Positions 7,637 through 14,176 of a DNA stretch of 15,823 nucleotides are shown one piece after another. Origin of the DNA: JAENVT01 sp040005915 (GTDB taxonomy: Bacteria; Actinomycetota; Acidimicrobiia; Acidimicrobiales; Ilumatobacteraceae); the NCBI GenBank assembly GCA_040005915.1, contig JBDTYA010000232.1:1-15823 (forward strand). The letters run 5' to 3'. A program made the translations under genes and the position numbers. Position 1 is the first letter of the stretch, and each line of letters starts with the position of its first letter. Under the pieces are notes generated by a model that was not told the origin of the DNA, did not search any database, and worked only from the letters and a program-made list of their open reading frames with translations.

Positions 7637-8119
7637 GAACGTCCAGCTGTACGACTGCGCTCGCTGGCGCGATTCGAGGATCTTCCAGAAGATCACTGTG
7701 GCGGTGTGCGTGCCCTGGGTGAACGACTCGATCCTGGCACCCTTGGCCGGGACGAACGTGAGGGTGGCGTTGCCGCGTTCGTAGATGGTGGTCGGGGGAA
7801 GCGTCACCTGCTGGCCGCCGACGCCCGTCTTGAGGTCGTTCGGATCGACCGTCTCCAGTTCGGTCCCGTCGATCACGAGGACGCCCGTGTAGCCGGGAAG
7901 GAGGTCGACGAAGACCTCGGTCTGTGCAGGCACCCGCACCGCGCCGCGAACGGGATCGATGTTCTCGATCGTCGGCGGAAGAGCCAGCGCAGCGCGGCCC
8001 GTTATCGACGACTGGAACCCGAGGACGACGAGCAGAACCCCGACAGCGATCACGAAGCTGCACACCAGCAGCCTGCGCTGCTGCGAGTCGAGATGCGGCC
8101 TTTTCATACTGGCGGTCAT
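7625..8119 (-). CDS. Membrane-anchored extracytoplasmic protein, possible Ig-like domain
   Basis: Hypothetical protein of 164 residues from ATG 8119. A short basic cytoplasmic head (KRPHLDSQQRR) precedes one transmembrane helix, LLVCSFVIAVGVLLVVLGF. The outer domain, about 130 residues, contains PPTIENIDPVRGAVRVP, then VFVDLLPGYTGVLVIDG, and ends HTATVIFWKI and YSWTFSVF. The opening pattern of Pro, Gly and Val and the closing strand resemble bacterial Ig-like (Big_5 type) domains, but this is a weak fold guess. There is no lipobox cysteine, so the helix is more likely an anchor than a cleaved signal. GTG 8146 and ATG 8107 are alternative starts, and no strong Shine-Dalgarno decides between them. 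It is divergent from the PASTA kinase-like gene and could share its regulation; both products face the cell wall. Confidence 0.7.
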   Translation of the reverse strand: MTASMKRPHLDSQQRRLLVCSFVIAVGVLLVVLGFQSSITGRAALALPPTIENIDPVRGAVRVPAQTEVFVDLLPGYTGVLVIDGTELETVDPNDLKTGVGGQQVTLPPTTIYERGNATLTFVPAKGARIESFTQGTHTATVIFWKILESRQRAQSYSWTFSVF

Positions 8120-8174
8120 TCTTGCGCCGCCGCGCCGATTTCGCACGTGACCGACGACCTCGCCCGAGCCGGGG

Positions 8175-8180
8175 TAACGT
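8175..8180 (+). promoter_or_regulatory. Possible -10 element for the PASTA kinase-like gene
   Basis: TAACGT fits TAnnnT and lies 10 bases before ATG 8191, so the transcript would carry only a few untranslated bases. No Shine-Dalgarno is visible. The 71-base gap up to ATG 8119 of the divergent gene must also hold that gene's promoter, for which I found no clear box. Confidence 0.35.
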
Positions 8181-8190
8181 TCATCACCCC

Positions 8191-10161
8191 ATGACAGTGA
8201 TGGATGCGCAGTTCAACGGTCGGGTCGTGGCGGGTCGCTACCAGTTGGGACCTCGCCGCGGCAGTGGAGTCGATGCGGCAGTTTTCGACGCATTCGACTT
8301 GGTCGATCACTGCGTCGTGGCCATCAAGGTCGTGCATCCCGACCTCAGCGCCGGCGACGGTTTCGAGCGCGCCTTCCGCCTCGCGGCGGAGCAGGGTGCG
8401 TCGATCAAGCACCCCAACATCGCCGAGATCTACGACTGGGGAGCCGATACCTGGAACCAGCGCAAGGCGATGTACGTCGTCGTCGAGCACCTCGGTGGGG
8501 GCAGCCTCCGCGAATACCTCGACCGTGGCCGCACGCTGTCGCCGTCGCAGGCGTTGATGGTAGGTCTCGAAGCATGCAAGGCGCTCGACGTCATCCATCG
8601 GCAGGGCCTGGTGCACGGCGACATTCGCCCGTCTACGCTCGTGTTCGGCGACGACGAGCGTTTGCGGATCACCGACGTCGGGCTCGCCAACGTCGTCGGT
8701 GAAGCGTTGTGGACAGACCGTGCTCAGGTCAGTAACGCGTTGGCGATGTATGCCGCTCCCGAACTGGCCGACTCGGGCACACGTGGACCGAAGGGCGACG
8801 TCTATTCGCTGTGCCTCACCATGCTCGAATCGATGTCGGGCTCGGTGCCGTTCGCTGGTGACTCGACGGTTGCCACGTTGTCGAACCGCATCGGTCGACT
8901 GATGCCGGTCTCGGCAGACCTCGGCCCGCTTGCCGCCGTGCTCGAGCGTGCCGGCCGGCCGCTGCCGGAAGACCGCTACTCGGCTGCCGAGTTCGGTCGC
9001 GCCCTCGTGCAGGCAGCCGAGAAGCTTCCTCGGCCGGGGCCGATCAGCCTGCCGAACCTCGGCCTGTTCGGGGATGCGTCCGGTTCGATCGCCAGGCCGA
9101 CACTGCCGCCGCCGGTTCCAGTCGCCGCAGTGCTAGAGGTCGCACCACCGGTCACTACCGAGTACGTTCCGACGTCCGAGGACATCGCTTCGTTCCAGTC
9201 GAGGCAGCCGGTGGGCGCGTCCGATGGCCCCGAGTCGACCCGGAGACGAGGTTGGCTCAAGTGGGCGCTCGCCGTGCTGCTGATTCTGGCCGCAGCCGCT
9301 GGCGGCGTCGTCTACCTCGTCAACCGGGATCAGACGCACACGTATCAGGTGCCGAAGCTCGCCGGTCTGGCCGAGGCCGAGGCTTTGAATCAGATATCCG
9401 GCTTCGATTGGGAGACCGTCGTCACTCGTGAGTCCAGTGACGAGGTTGCATCCGGGATCGTCATCCGCACCCAGCCGGCCGAGGCCACTCCGCTGTCACA
9501 GCGCAAGCCGTTCCAATTGGTCGTAAGCAGTGGCCCGGCGCCGCGGCCGCTTCCCGATCTCACCGGCTTGACGCTGGCCGAGGCGACGACCCGCCTGCAG
9601 GGCCTGGGCTTGGTGCTTCTACAGACCGACCCCGTGTTCGACGAGACAGTCCCCGCCGGCAGCGTCATCAGCTGGATGGTCCCCGAGCAACCGGGTCTCA
9701 AGGCAGGCGACACCGTGACCCCCAACACCACTGTGTCGGTGGTGGTGTCGGCAGGGCCGCAACCGCGCGTCGTCCCCAACCTCGGCGGTATGACCGTCGA
9801 CGAGGCCACCGCAGCGCTCGCCGCTCAGGGCCTCGTCCTTGCGTTGCTCGACCCGGAGTTCAGCAACAGCGTCGCCGTCGACCTCATCATCAGCCAGGAT
9901 CTTCCGCCCAATGCGGCGGTCGACCGAGGCGCGGTCGTCAGTGTCGCCGTATCGAAGGGGCAGGATCTCGTCGCTGTCCCACCGCTCGGTGGTCGCACCC
10001 AGCAAGACGCGACCGACACTCTCACTGCGGCCGGCCTCGCGGTCGGCTCTGTCGGTGGCGTTCCCGGTGGGGTGTTGATCGGCGCGCAGTACCAAGGAGT
10101 CGATGTCCTTCCCGGACAGATGCTCGTGCGTGGCTCTGCAATCGACATCACCCTCGGTTAG
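8191..10161 (+). CDS. PASTA-domain Ser/Thr protein kinase-like receptor (probable pseudokinase)
   Basis: Single-pass membrane protein of 656 residues with the PknB-type layout. An intracellular kinase-fold domain spans about residues 14-280, then a Pro-rich linker. After the basic stretch RRRGWLK, a transmembrane helix spans about 356-377. Four extracytoplasmic PASTA repeats begin at about 384, 450, 523 and 591; such repeats bind muropeptides or lipid II in characterised relatives. The ATP-anchoring K46 (VAIKV) and the DxG aspartate D162 (ITDVGLA) are present. The catalytic loop reads H142-GDIRPST rather than HRDIKPSN: Asp144 is kept, but the Lys is Arg146 and the Mg-binding Asn is Thr149. 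The usual alpha-C Glu aligns without gaps to Ala65. APE is present in MYAAPEL. It may be a weak kinase or a binding scaffold. It does not sit in a division operon. ATG 8191 was chosen; the open frame further upstream overlaps the divergent gene. Confidence 0.9.
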   Translation: MTVMDAQFNGRVVAGRYQLGPRRGSGVDAAVFDAFDLVDHCVVAIKVVHPDLSAGDGFERAFRLAAEQGASIKHPNIAEIYDWGADTWNQRKAMYVVVEHLGGGSLREYLDRGRTLSPSQALMVGLEACKALDVIHRQGLVHGDIRPSTLVFGDDERLRITDVGLANVVGEALWTDRAQVSNALAMYAAPELADSGTRGPKGDVYSLCLTMLESMSGSVPFAGDSTVATLSNRIGRLMPVSADLGPLAAVLERAGRPLPEDRYSAAEFGRALVQAAEKLPRPGPISLPNLGLFGDASGSIARPTLPPPVPVAAVLEVAPPVTTEYVPTSEDIASFQSRQPVGASDGPESTRRRGWLKWALAVLLILAAAAGGVVYLVNRDQTHTYQVPKLAGLAEAEALNQISGFDWETVVTRESSDEVASGIVIRTQPAEATPLSQRKPFQLVVSSGPAPRPLPDLTGLTLAEATTRLQGLGLVLLQTDPVFDETVPAGSVISWMVPEQPGLKAGDTVTPNTTVSVVVSAGPQPRVVPNLGGMTVDEATAALAAQGLVLALLDPEFSNSVAVDLIISQDLPPNAAVDRGAVVSVAVSKGQDLVAVPPLGGRTQQDATDTLTAAGLAVGSVGGVPGGVLIGAQYQGVDVLPGQMLVRGSAIDITLG

Positions 10162-10188
10162 AAATTCACTCCGATCAGCGTCGGTGGC

Positions 10189-10213
10189 TAGCGTGCCGTC
10201 GTCTGGAGGAGGA
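10189..10213 (+). promoter_or_regulatory. Promoter -10 and strong Shine-Dalgarno for the SDR gene
   Basis: TAGCGT at 10189-10194 fits TAnnnT, with a weak -35-like TTCACT at 10165-10170 (18-base spacer). GGAGGAGGA at 10205-10213 is an extended Shine-Dalgarno 4-8 bases before ATG 10218, depending on register. Unlike iscS and ligA, this gene appears to have a short leader and conventional initiation. The ATG at 10213 is out of frame. Confidence 0.5.
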
Positions 10214-10217
10214 TGGC

Positions 10218-11093
10218 ATGGGATCGCTCGACGGCCGAGTTGCAATCATCACCGGCGCAGGTCGTGGGATTGGCAGGGAGCACGCGCTGTTCTTCGCCCG
10301 AGAGGGAGCCCGTGTTGTCGTCAACGACATCGGTGGCACCAACGATGGCACTGGTACAGACATGACGCCGGCCCAGCGGGTCGTCGCCGAGATCAAGGAC
10401 CTCGGTGGAGACGCGATCGTCAACGGTGACAACGTTGCCGATTGGGGAGGCGCACAGCGACTCGTCAACAGTGCGATCGAGACGTTCGGTGATCTCGACA
10501 TCCTGGTCAACAATGCCGGCATCCTTCGCGATCGAGTCGTCTTCAACATGACGGAGGAGGAATGGGACTCGGTGATCGCGGTCCACTTGAAGGGACACTT
10601 CGCACCAACCCGATGGGCGGCGGCCTACTGGCGTGAACAGCACAAGGCCGGCAAGGGAAAACCGCGCAACCTGGTGCACACTTCGAGCACGTCGGGACTG
10701 TTCGCCAACCCGGGTCAGAGCAACTATGGCGCAGCCAAGACGGGGATTGCCACCTTCAGCCAGATCATCGCCAAAGAGCTCACTCGCTACAACGTGAAGA
10801 GCAACACGGTCGCGCCCGGCGCACGCACTCGCTTGACGCTCGCCACCCCGGGTCTCGAGGAGATCATGAAGGCAGCTGACGGCGCCTTCGACCAGTGGGA
10901 CCCGGCCAACATCTCGCCCCTCGTCGCGTATCTCGCAAGCACGGATTGCAAGTTCACCGGCGAGACGTTCTTCGTGCAGGGCGGCAATGTGACGTTGATC
11001 GAGAGCTGGTCGCGCGGAGCATCCGTGGACCGCGATTCGATGTGGTCGGTCGACGAGCTGGCCGAGGCGCTGGCCCCGCTGGCGCGCACGTGA
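10218..11093 (+). CDS. Short-chain dehydrogenase, MFE-2 3-hydroxyacyl-CoA dehydrogenase type
   Basis: NAD(P)-dependent SDR oxidoreductase of 291 residues. The Rossmann motif TGAGRGIG is at residues 12-19, followed by NNAGILRD. The catalytic Ser-Tyr-Lys set is S157, Y170 and K174 (YGAAK). Two features set it apart from the usual 250-residue SDR: VVVNDIGG after the second beta strand, which resembles the (R)-3-hydroxyacyl-CoA dehydrogenase domain of peroxisomal multifunctional enzyme 2 (HSD17B4/Fox2), and a C-terminal extension after FFVQGGNVTLIESW. That suggests an acyl-CoA or steroid-CoA substrate, though related actinobacterial SDRs act on other alcohols. The close convergent SCP2-domain gene at 11230-11637 fits this reading, because MFE-2 also carries an SCP2 domain. 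It is leadered, with a strong Shine-Dalgarno. Confidence 0.9.
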   Translation: MGSLDGRVAIITGAGRGIGREHALFFAREGARVVVNDIGGTNDGTGTDMTPAQRVVAEIKDLGGDAIVNGDNVADWGGAQRLVNSAIETFGDLDILVNNAGILRDRVVFNMTEEEWDSVIAVHLKGHFAPTRWAAAYWREQHKAGKGKPRNLVHTSSTSGLFANPGQSNYGAAKTGIATFSQIIAKELTRYNVKSNTVAPGARTRLTLATPGLEEIMKAADGAFDQWDPANISPLVAYLASTDCKFTGETFFVQGGNVTLIESWSRGASVDRDSMWSVDELAEALAPLART

Positions 11094-11139
11094 TCACCCG
11101 TTCGGTTTCGGTTCGGCCGCAATCGGGTAACCGCTGGCC

Positions 11140-11220
11140 ATGCTTACAATCCTGTTGATCGTCGTCGTCGTCCTGTTGCTCACCGGCGGGGGCCTTGGCC
11201 TCAGCCGCCGGCGTCGCTAG
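11140..11220 (+). CDS. Candidate 26-residue single-helix membrane microprotein
   Basis: A short open frame from ATG 11140 to TAG 11218-11220. It encodes M-L-T, a run of Ile, Leu and Val (LTILLIVVVVLLL), then TGGGLGLS and four terminal arginines. One transmembrane helix followed by a basic cytoplasmic end is a common shape for bacterial regulatory or stabilising microproteins. The N-terminus resembles the small DUF3309-type membrane peptides, but this one is shorter and I would not assign it. TAACCG at 11128-11133, 6 bases before ATG, resembles the box before serA and could drive a leaderless transcript; there is no Shine-Dalgarno. It lies between the SDR stop and the SCP2 stop. GTC-rich codon use agrees with the GC-rich genome and does not by itself prove coding. 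Confidence 0.5.
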   Translation: MLTILLIVVVVLLLTGGGLGLSRRRR

Positions 11221-11229
11221 AGGCAGACG

Positions 11230-11637
11230 CTATTCGGTGATGGCCTGGATCTCGTCGGCGATCGTCTTGGCGACCTCGTCCTGAGGCATGCCGGTCTGCA
11301 TAGCCATCATCTTCATCATGTCGCCCTGCACCTTGATCTTGCCCGCCATGAATGCCTGCATTCCGGCAGCCTGATCCTGATCCACGAAGATCTTCTTTGC
11401 GGTGTCGTAGTCGGTTGTCAGAGTCAGGTCAGGAGTGTCCAACTCGCCTGATTCCATGATGAGGGTCCCCGACGACGTGTCGAGGTAGAGCTTGATGTCG
11501 GCGTCGCCGAACGGCACGTCGGTGATCACCTGGTTCATGCGAACGCTGACGTTGATATTGGAAGCCTGATCGGCGTACTTCTCGCGGATCGACTTGGCCG
11601 CCTCCATCCACTCCGCTGTCAAAAAGGGGTATGGCAT
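11230..11637 (-). CDS. Stand-alone SCP2 sterol-carrier domain protein
   Basis: Small soluble protein of 135 residues. Most of its length fits an SCP2 domain: SNINVSVRMNQVITDVPFGD, LYLDTSSGTLIMESGE, DLTLTTDYDTAKKIF, and the typical ending MQAFMAGKIKVQGDMMKMMAMQ. SCP2 domains form a hydrophobic tunnel that binds sterols, fatty acids or acyl-CoA. The start ATG 11637 is fixed by GGAGGA at 11641-11646, about 4 bases upstream. It is convergent with the SDR gene, with the microprotein between them. A role in presenting lipid or acyl-CoA substrates is an inference from the family and the MFE-2-like neighbour. Nothing is truncated. Confidence 0.9.
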   Translation of the reverse strand: MPYPFLTAEWMEAAKSIREKYADQASNINVSVRMNQVITDVPFGDADIKLYLDTSSGTLIMESGELDTPDLTLTTDYDTAKKIFVDQDQAAGMQAFMAGKIKVQGDMMKMMAMQTGMPQDEVAKTIADEIQAITE

Positions 11638-11640
11638 GGT

Positions 11641-11646
11641 TCCTCC
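11641..11646 (-). promoter_or_regulatory. Shine-Dalgarno for the SCP2 gene
   Basis: On the minus strand GGAGGA is followed by ACC and ATG 11637, a strong ribosome-binding site that fixes the start of the SCP2 protein. Confidence 0.7.
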
Positions 11647-11681
11647 ACGATTCGGTGCGCACTCGGTTGTGGCGTCGGGTC

Positions 11682-11710
11682 AAGATAGCCCTTGTCGCGG
11701 CGGGTGAACA
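11682..11710 (-). promoter_or_regulatory. Candidate promoter for the SCP2 gene
   Basis: On the minus strand TATCTT at 11687-11682 fits a -10 hexamer, with TGTTCA at 11710-11705 as a weak -35 after a 17-base spacer. Transcription would start near 11675, giving a leader of roughly 40 bases that includes the GGAGGA site. Confidence 0.35.
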
Positions 11711-11719
11711 GATCGTTCA
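11705..11719. repeat. Short inverted repeat, possible operator
   Basis: TGAAC-agatc-GTTCA is a perfect 5-base inverted repeat with a 5-base centre. It overlaps the candidate -35 of the SCP2 gene and lies about 40 bases upstream of the serA start, a position where a regulator could affect either gene. It resembles the actinobacterial LexA box (GAAC-N4-GTTC), but the centre is one base too long. Confidence 0.25.
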
Positions 11720-11747
11720 ATTCTTTTCGAATCCCCGGTTCCGGCGA

Positions 11748-11753
11748 TAACGA
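11748..11753 (+). promoter_or_regulatory. Probable -10 element of a leaderless serA promoter
   Basis: TAACGA lies 7 bases before ATG 11761, the same geometry as the boxes before iscS and ligA, although the sixth base is A rather than T. No properly spaced Shine-Dalgarno is present. Confidence 0.4.
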
Positions 11754-11760
11754 TGGGTGA

Positions 11761-13332
11761 ATGGCCAGGATCCTCGTTACGGAAGAAATCGCAGAGGGCG
11801 GGCTGGATCGACTGCGCGCGGCCGGCCACGAGGTCGATGTCCAACTCGATCTCGACGCGCTGCTGGTCAACATCCGCGACGCCGATGCGTTGATCATCCG
11901 CTCCGCAACCCAGGTCACCGCCGAGGTTCTCGCCCAGGCCGAACACCTGTTGGTCGTGGGGCGGGCGGGCATCGGACTCGACAACGTCGACGTCGAGGCT
12001 GCAACACGTCGCGGGGTTATGGTGGTCAATGCCCCGCAGAGCAACATCATCTCGGCCGCGGAGCACACGATGGCGTTGCTCCTTGCACAAGCTCGCAACA
12101 TTCCACAGGCACACGCGGCATTGAAAGCAGGTCGCTGGGAACGGTCGCGTTGGGAGGGTGTAGAGCTCGCCGACAAGACGTTGGCGGTGATCGGCCTCGG
12201 TCGGATCGGCAAGCTCGTTGCCGATCGAGCTCGTGCGTTCGGGATGCATGTGGTCGCCTACGACCCGTACGTCTCGGCCGACAAGGCCCGCCAGATGGGT
12301 GTCGACCTGTTGTCGCTCGATCAGGCCGTCGCCGATGCCGACTTCGTCACGATCCACCTACCCAAGACACGCGAGACCACTGCGCTGATCAACCGCGATC
12401 TGCTGCTGAAGGCCAAGCCGACGATGCGGCTCATCAACGTCGCTCGTGGTGGCATCGTCAACGAGACGGAGTTGGCGGAGGCGGTGCGCGACGGGGTGAT
12501 CGCCGGCGCTGCGATCGATGTGTACTCCATCGAACCGACGACTGAGTCGCCACTGTTCGCGCTCGATCAGATCGTCGTCACGCCGCACCTCGGCGCGTCG
12601 ACCCGCGAGGCACAGGACAAGGCCGGTGACACGATCGCCGACATGGTGCAGTTGGCGCTCGCCGGCGAGTTCGTGCCGTTCGCGGTCAACGTGGATGCTG
12701 CCGAGGCCAACGAGACGATGCGTCCTTTCCTGCCGCTCGCCGAGCGGTTGGGTCGGCTGTTCGCGTCATTGGTCGCTCGGTCTGCCAACGGCGCGCCGAG
12801 GCAGATCGAGGTGTGCGCCGAGGGCGACATCGCCGGCTACGACACCCGGATTCTCACGCTGGCGGCGTCGAAGGGTTTCTTCGGTTCGATCACCGACGAG
12901 CCGGTCACGTACGTCAATGCTCCCCAGCTCGCCAAGGACCGCGGCGTCGAAATTCGCGAAGTCAACTGCGCAACGTCTGCCGACTTCGTCAACCTGGTCA
13001 CGTTGCGCGGCGGTGGACGATCGTTGTCGGGCACGCTGGTCGGTCGCCGCGGCGAGCAGCGCATCGTGATGGTCGACGAGCACAGCGTCGATGTGCCCCC
13101 GGCCGATCACATGTTGATGGTCACCAACGACGACCGTCCCGGCGTCATCGGCATCGTCGGCACGCTGTTGGGCAACGCCGGCGTCAACATCGCCGACATG
13201 GACGTGGGCGCCGCACCGGCCGGTGGCACCGCGGTGATGCTGATCGCCACCTCGGGCGAGGTCGGCAGCGATGTGATCGCGCAGCTGCGAGTCGCAGCGG
13301 GGATCATCTCCGTCGACGCGTTGACCTGCTGA
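11761..13332 (+). CDS. serA: D-3-phosphoglycerate dehydrogenase SerA (long type with ACT domain)
   Basis: First enzyme of the phosphoserine route of serine biosynthesis; it oxidises 3-phosphoglycerate to 3-phosphohydroxypyruvate with NAD+ in the cytoplasm. The length of 523 residues fits the type I (mycobacterial) form. The N-terminal substrate half contains VVGRAGIGLDNVD. The NAD-binding motif VIGLGRIG is at residues 143-150. The catalytic set is R229 (NVARGG), E258 (AIDVYSIEP) and H276 (TPHLGAST). The allosteric substrate-binding domain runs from about 312 to 447 (EGDIAGYDTRILTLAASKGFF). The C-terminal ACT domain starts at about 449 (LMVTNDDRPGVIGIVGTLLG) and in the M. tuberculosis enzyme binds serine for feedback inhibition. 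The start ATG 11761 is supported by TAACGA 7 bases upstream. The gene appears monocistronic and is convergent with pyrF, 13 bases away. Confidence 0.96.
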   Translation: MARILVTEEIAEGGLDRLRAAGHEVDVQLDLDALLVNIRDADALIIRSATQVTAEVLAQAEHLLVVGRAGIGLDNVDVEAATRRGVMVVNAPQSNIISAAEHTMALLLAQARNIPQAHAALKAGRWERSRWEGVELADKTLAVIGLGRIGKLVADRARAFGMHVVAYDPYVSADKARQMGVDLLSLDQAVADADFVTIHLPKTRETTALINRDLLLKAKPTMRLINVARGGIVNETELAEAVRDGVIAGAAIDVYSIEPTTESPLFALDQIVVTPHLGASTREAQDKAGDTIADMVQLALAGEFVPFAVNVDAAEANETMRPFLPLAERLGRLFASLVARSANGAPRQIEVCAEGDIAGYDTRILTLAASKGFFGSITDEPVTYVNAPQLAKDRGVEIREVNCATSADFVNLVTLRGGGRSLSGTLVGRRGEQRIVMVDEHSVDVPPADHMLMVTNDDRPGVIGIVGTLLGNAGVNIADMDVGAAPAGGTAVMLIATSGEVGSDVIAQLRVAAGIISVDALTC

Positions 13333-13345
13333 CCACCGACTACAA

Positions 13346-14164
13346 CTAGCGCCGTGTGTATCGACGGATCGCGTCTCGCGTGGCCAATGCCTCGCGTCGT
13401 GCTGCCTCGGCGAAGTCGGGGCCACTCGATGCGTAGAGCACAGCCCTCGACGAGTTGATCACCATGCCGAAGCCGTTGCTCGCCGCGCCGGCCGCGACCG
13501 TCGCCTCGAGGTCGCCGCCTTGTGCGCCGATACCCGGCACGAGCAGGGGCAGATCACCGACGATCGACCGCACGGTGCCGAGCTCGTCGGGAAACGTGGC
13601 GCCGACCACAAGACCGCAAGCGCCGATTTCGCTCCACTCGACAGCGACTCTGCGGGCGACGTTGGCGAACAGCGGCTCGCCCTTGACATCGAGCGACTGG
13701 AAGTCACCACCACCCGCGTTCGAGGTGCGGCACAGCACGAAGACGCCATTGTCCGGGTACCGCAGGTACGGCTCGATCGAGTCGGTGCCGAGGTACGGAT
13801 TGACGGTCACGACATCTGCCCCGTACCGGTCGAAGGCCTCGCGGGCGTACTGCTGCGCGGTCGGCCCGATGTCGCCGCGTTTGGCGTCGAGGATGAGCAG
13901 GACGTCGGGGTACGTCTCCCGGATGTACGTGCACAGCTTTTCGAGTGCGGGCTCCGCTCGCTGCGCACCGAAGTAGGCGAACTGTGGCTTGAACGCGCAG
14001 ACGGTGTCTGCGGTTGCATCGACGATCGCCTTGCAGAACTCGTACGTCGCGTCGCCGCTGCAGCCGAGCGATTCGGGCAACCGTGCCGGGTCGGGATCGA
14101 GCCCGACGCAGAGCATGGACTGCGTCGACTGCCACGCCGCGTCCAGTTTGCTGTGGAATCCCAT
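13346..14164 (-). CDS. pyrF: Orotidine 5'-phosphate decarboxylase PyrF (type 2)
   Basis: Last step of UMP synthesis: decarboxylation of OMP in the cytoplasm. At 272 residues this is the long, type 2 class found in actinobacteria. The opening LCVGLDPDPARLP and FKPQFAYFG are followed by the catalytic Asp-Lys-Asp signature LDAKRGDIG at residues 92-100 (K95, D98). NPYLGTDSIEPYL, LCRTSN and the phosphate-binding LVPGIGAQGGD follow. ATG 14164 lies 12 bases after the stop of the haem membrane protein gene on the same strand, with AGG about 5 bases upstream as a weak Shine-Dalgarno. pyrF may therefore be the last gene of the apbE operon, although TAAGTT at 14174-14179 could also serve as its own -10. 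No other pyr gene is present here. Confidence 0.96.
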   Translation of the reverse strand: MGFHSKLDAAWQSTQSMLCVGLDPDPARLPESLGCSGDATYEFCKAIVDATADTVCAFKPQFAYFGAQRAEPALEKLCTYIRETYPDVLLILDAKRGDIGPTAQQYAREAFDRYGADVVTVNPYLGTDSIEPYLRYPDNGVFVLCRTSNAGGGDFQSLDVKGEPLFANVARRVAVEWSEIGACGLVVGATFPDELGTVRSIVGDLPLLVPGIGAQGGDLEATVAAGAASNGFGMVINSSRAVLYASSGPDFAEAARREALATRDAIRRYTRR

Positions 14165-14176
14165 GACGACCTGAAC

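Noticed and set aside
7924..8190. Upstream extension of the PASTA kinase-like frame
   Set aside because: It lies antisense to the anchored Ig-like protein and is Arg-rich shadow sequence. The kinase fold begins just after ATG 8191.
11098..11130. Intrinsic terminator after the SDR gene (ACCCG ... CGGGT)
   Set aside because: Only a five-base stem with a loop of about 20 bases, and no T tract follows.
11705..11719. LexA (SOS) box
   Set aside because: The actinobacterial box is GAAC-N4-GTTC; here the centre has five bases, and neither neighbour is a typical SOS gene.
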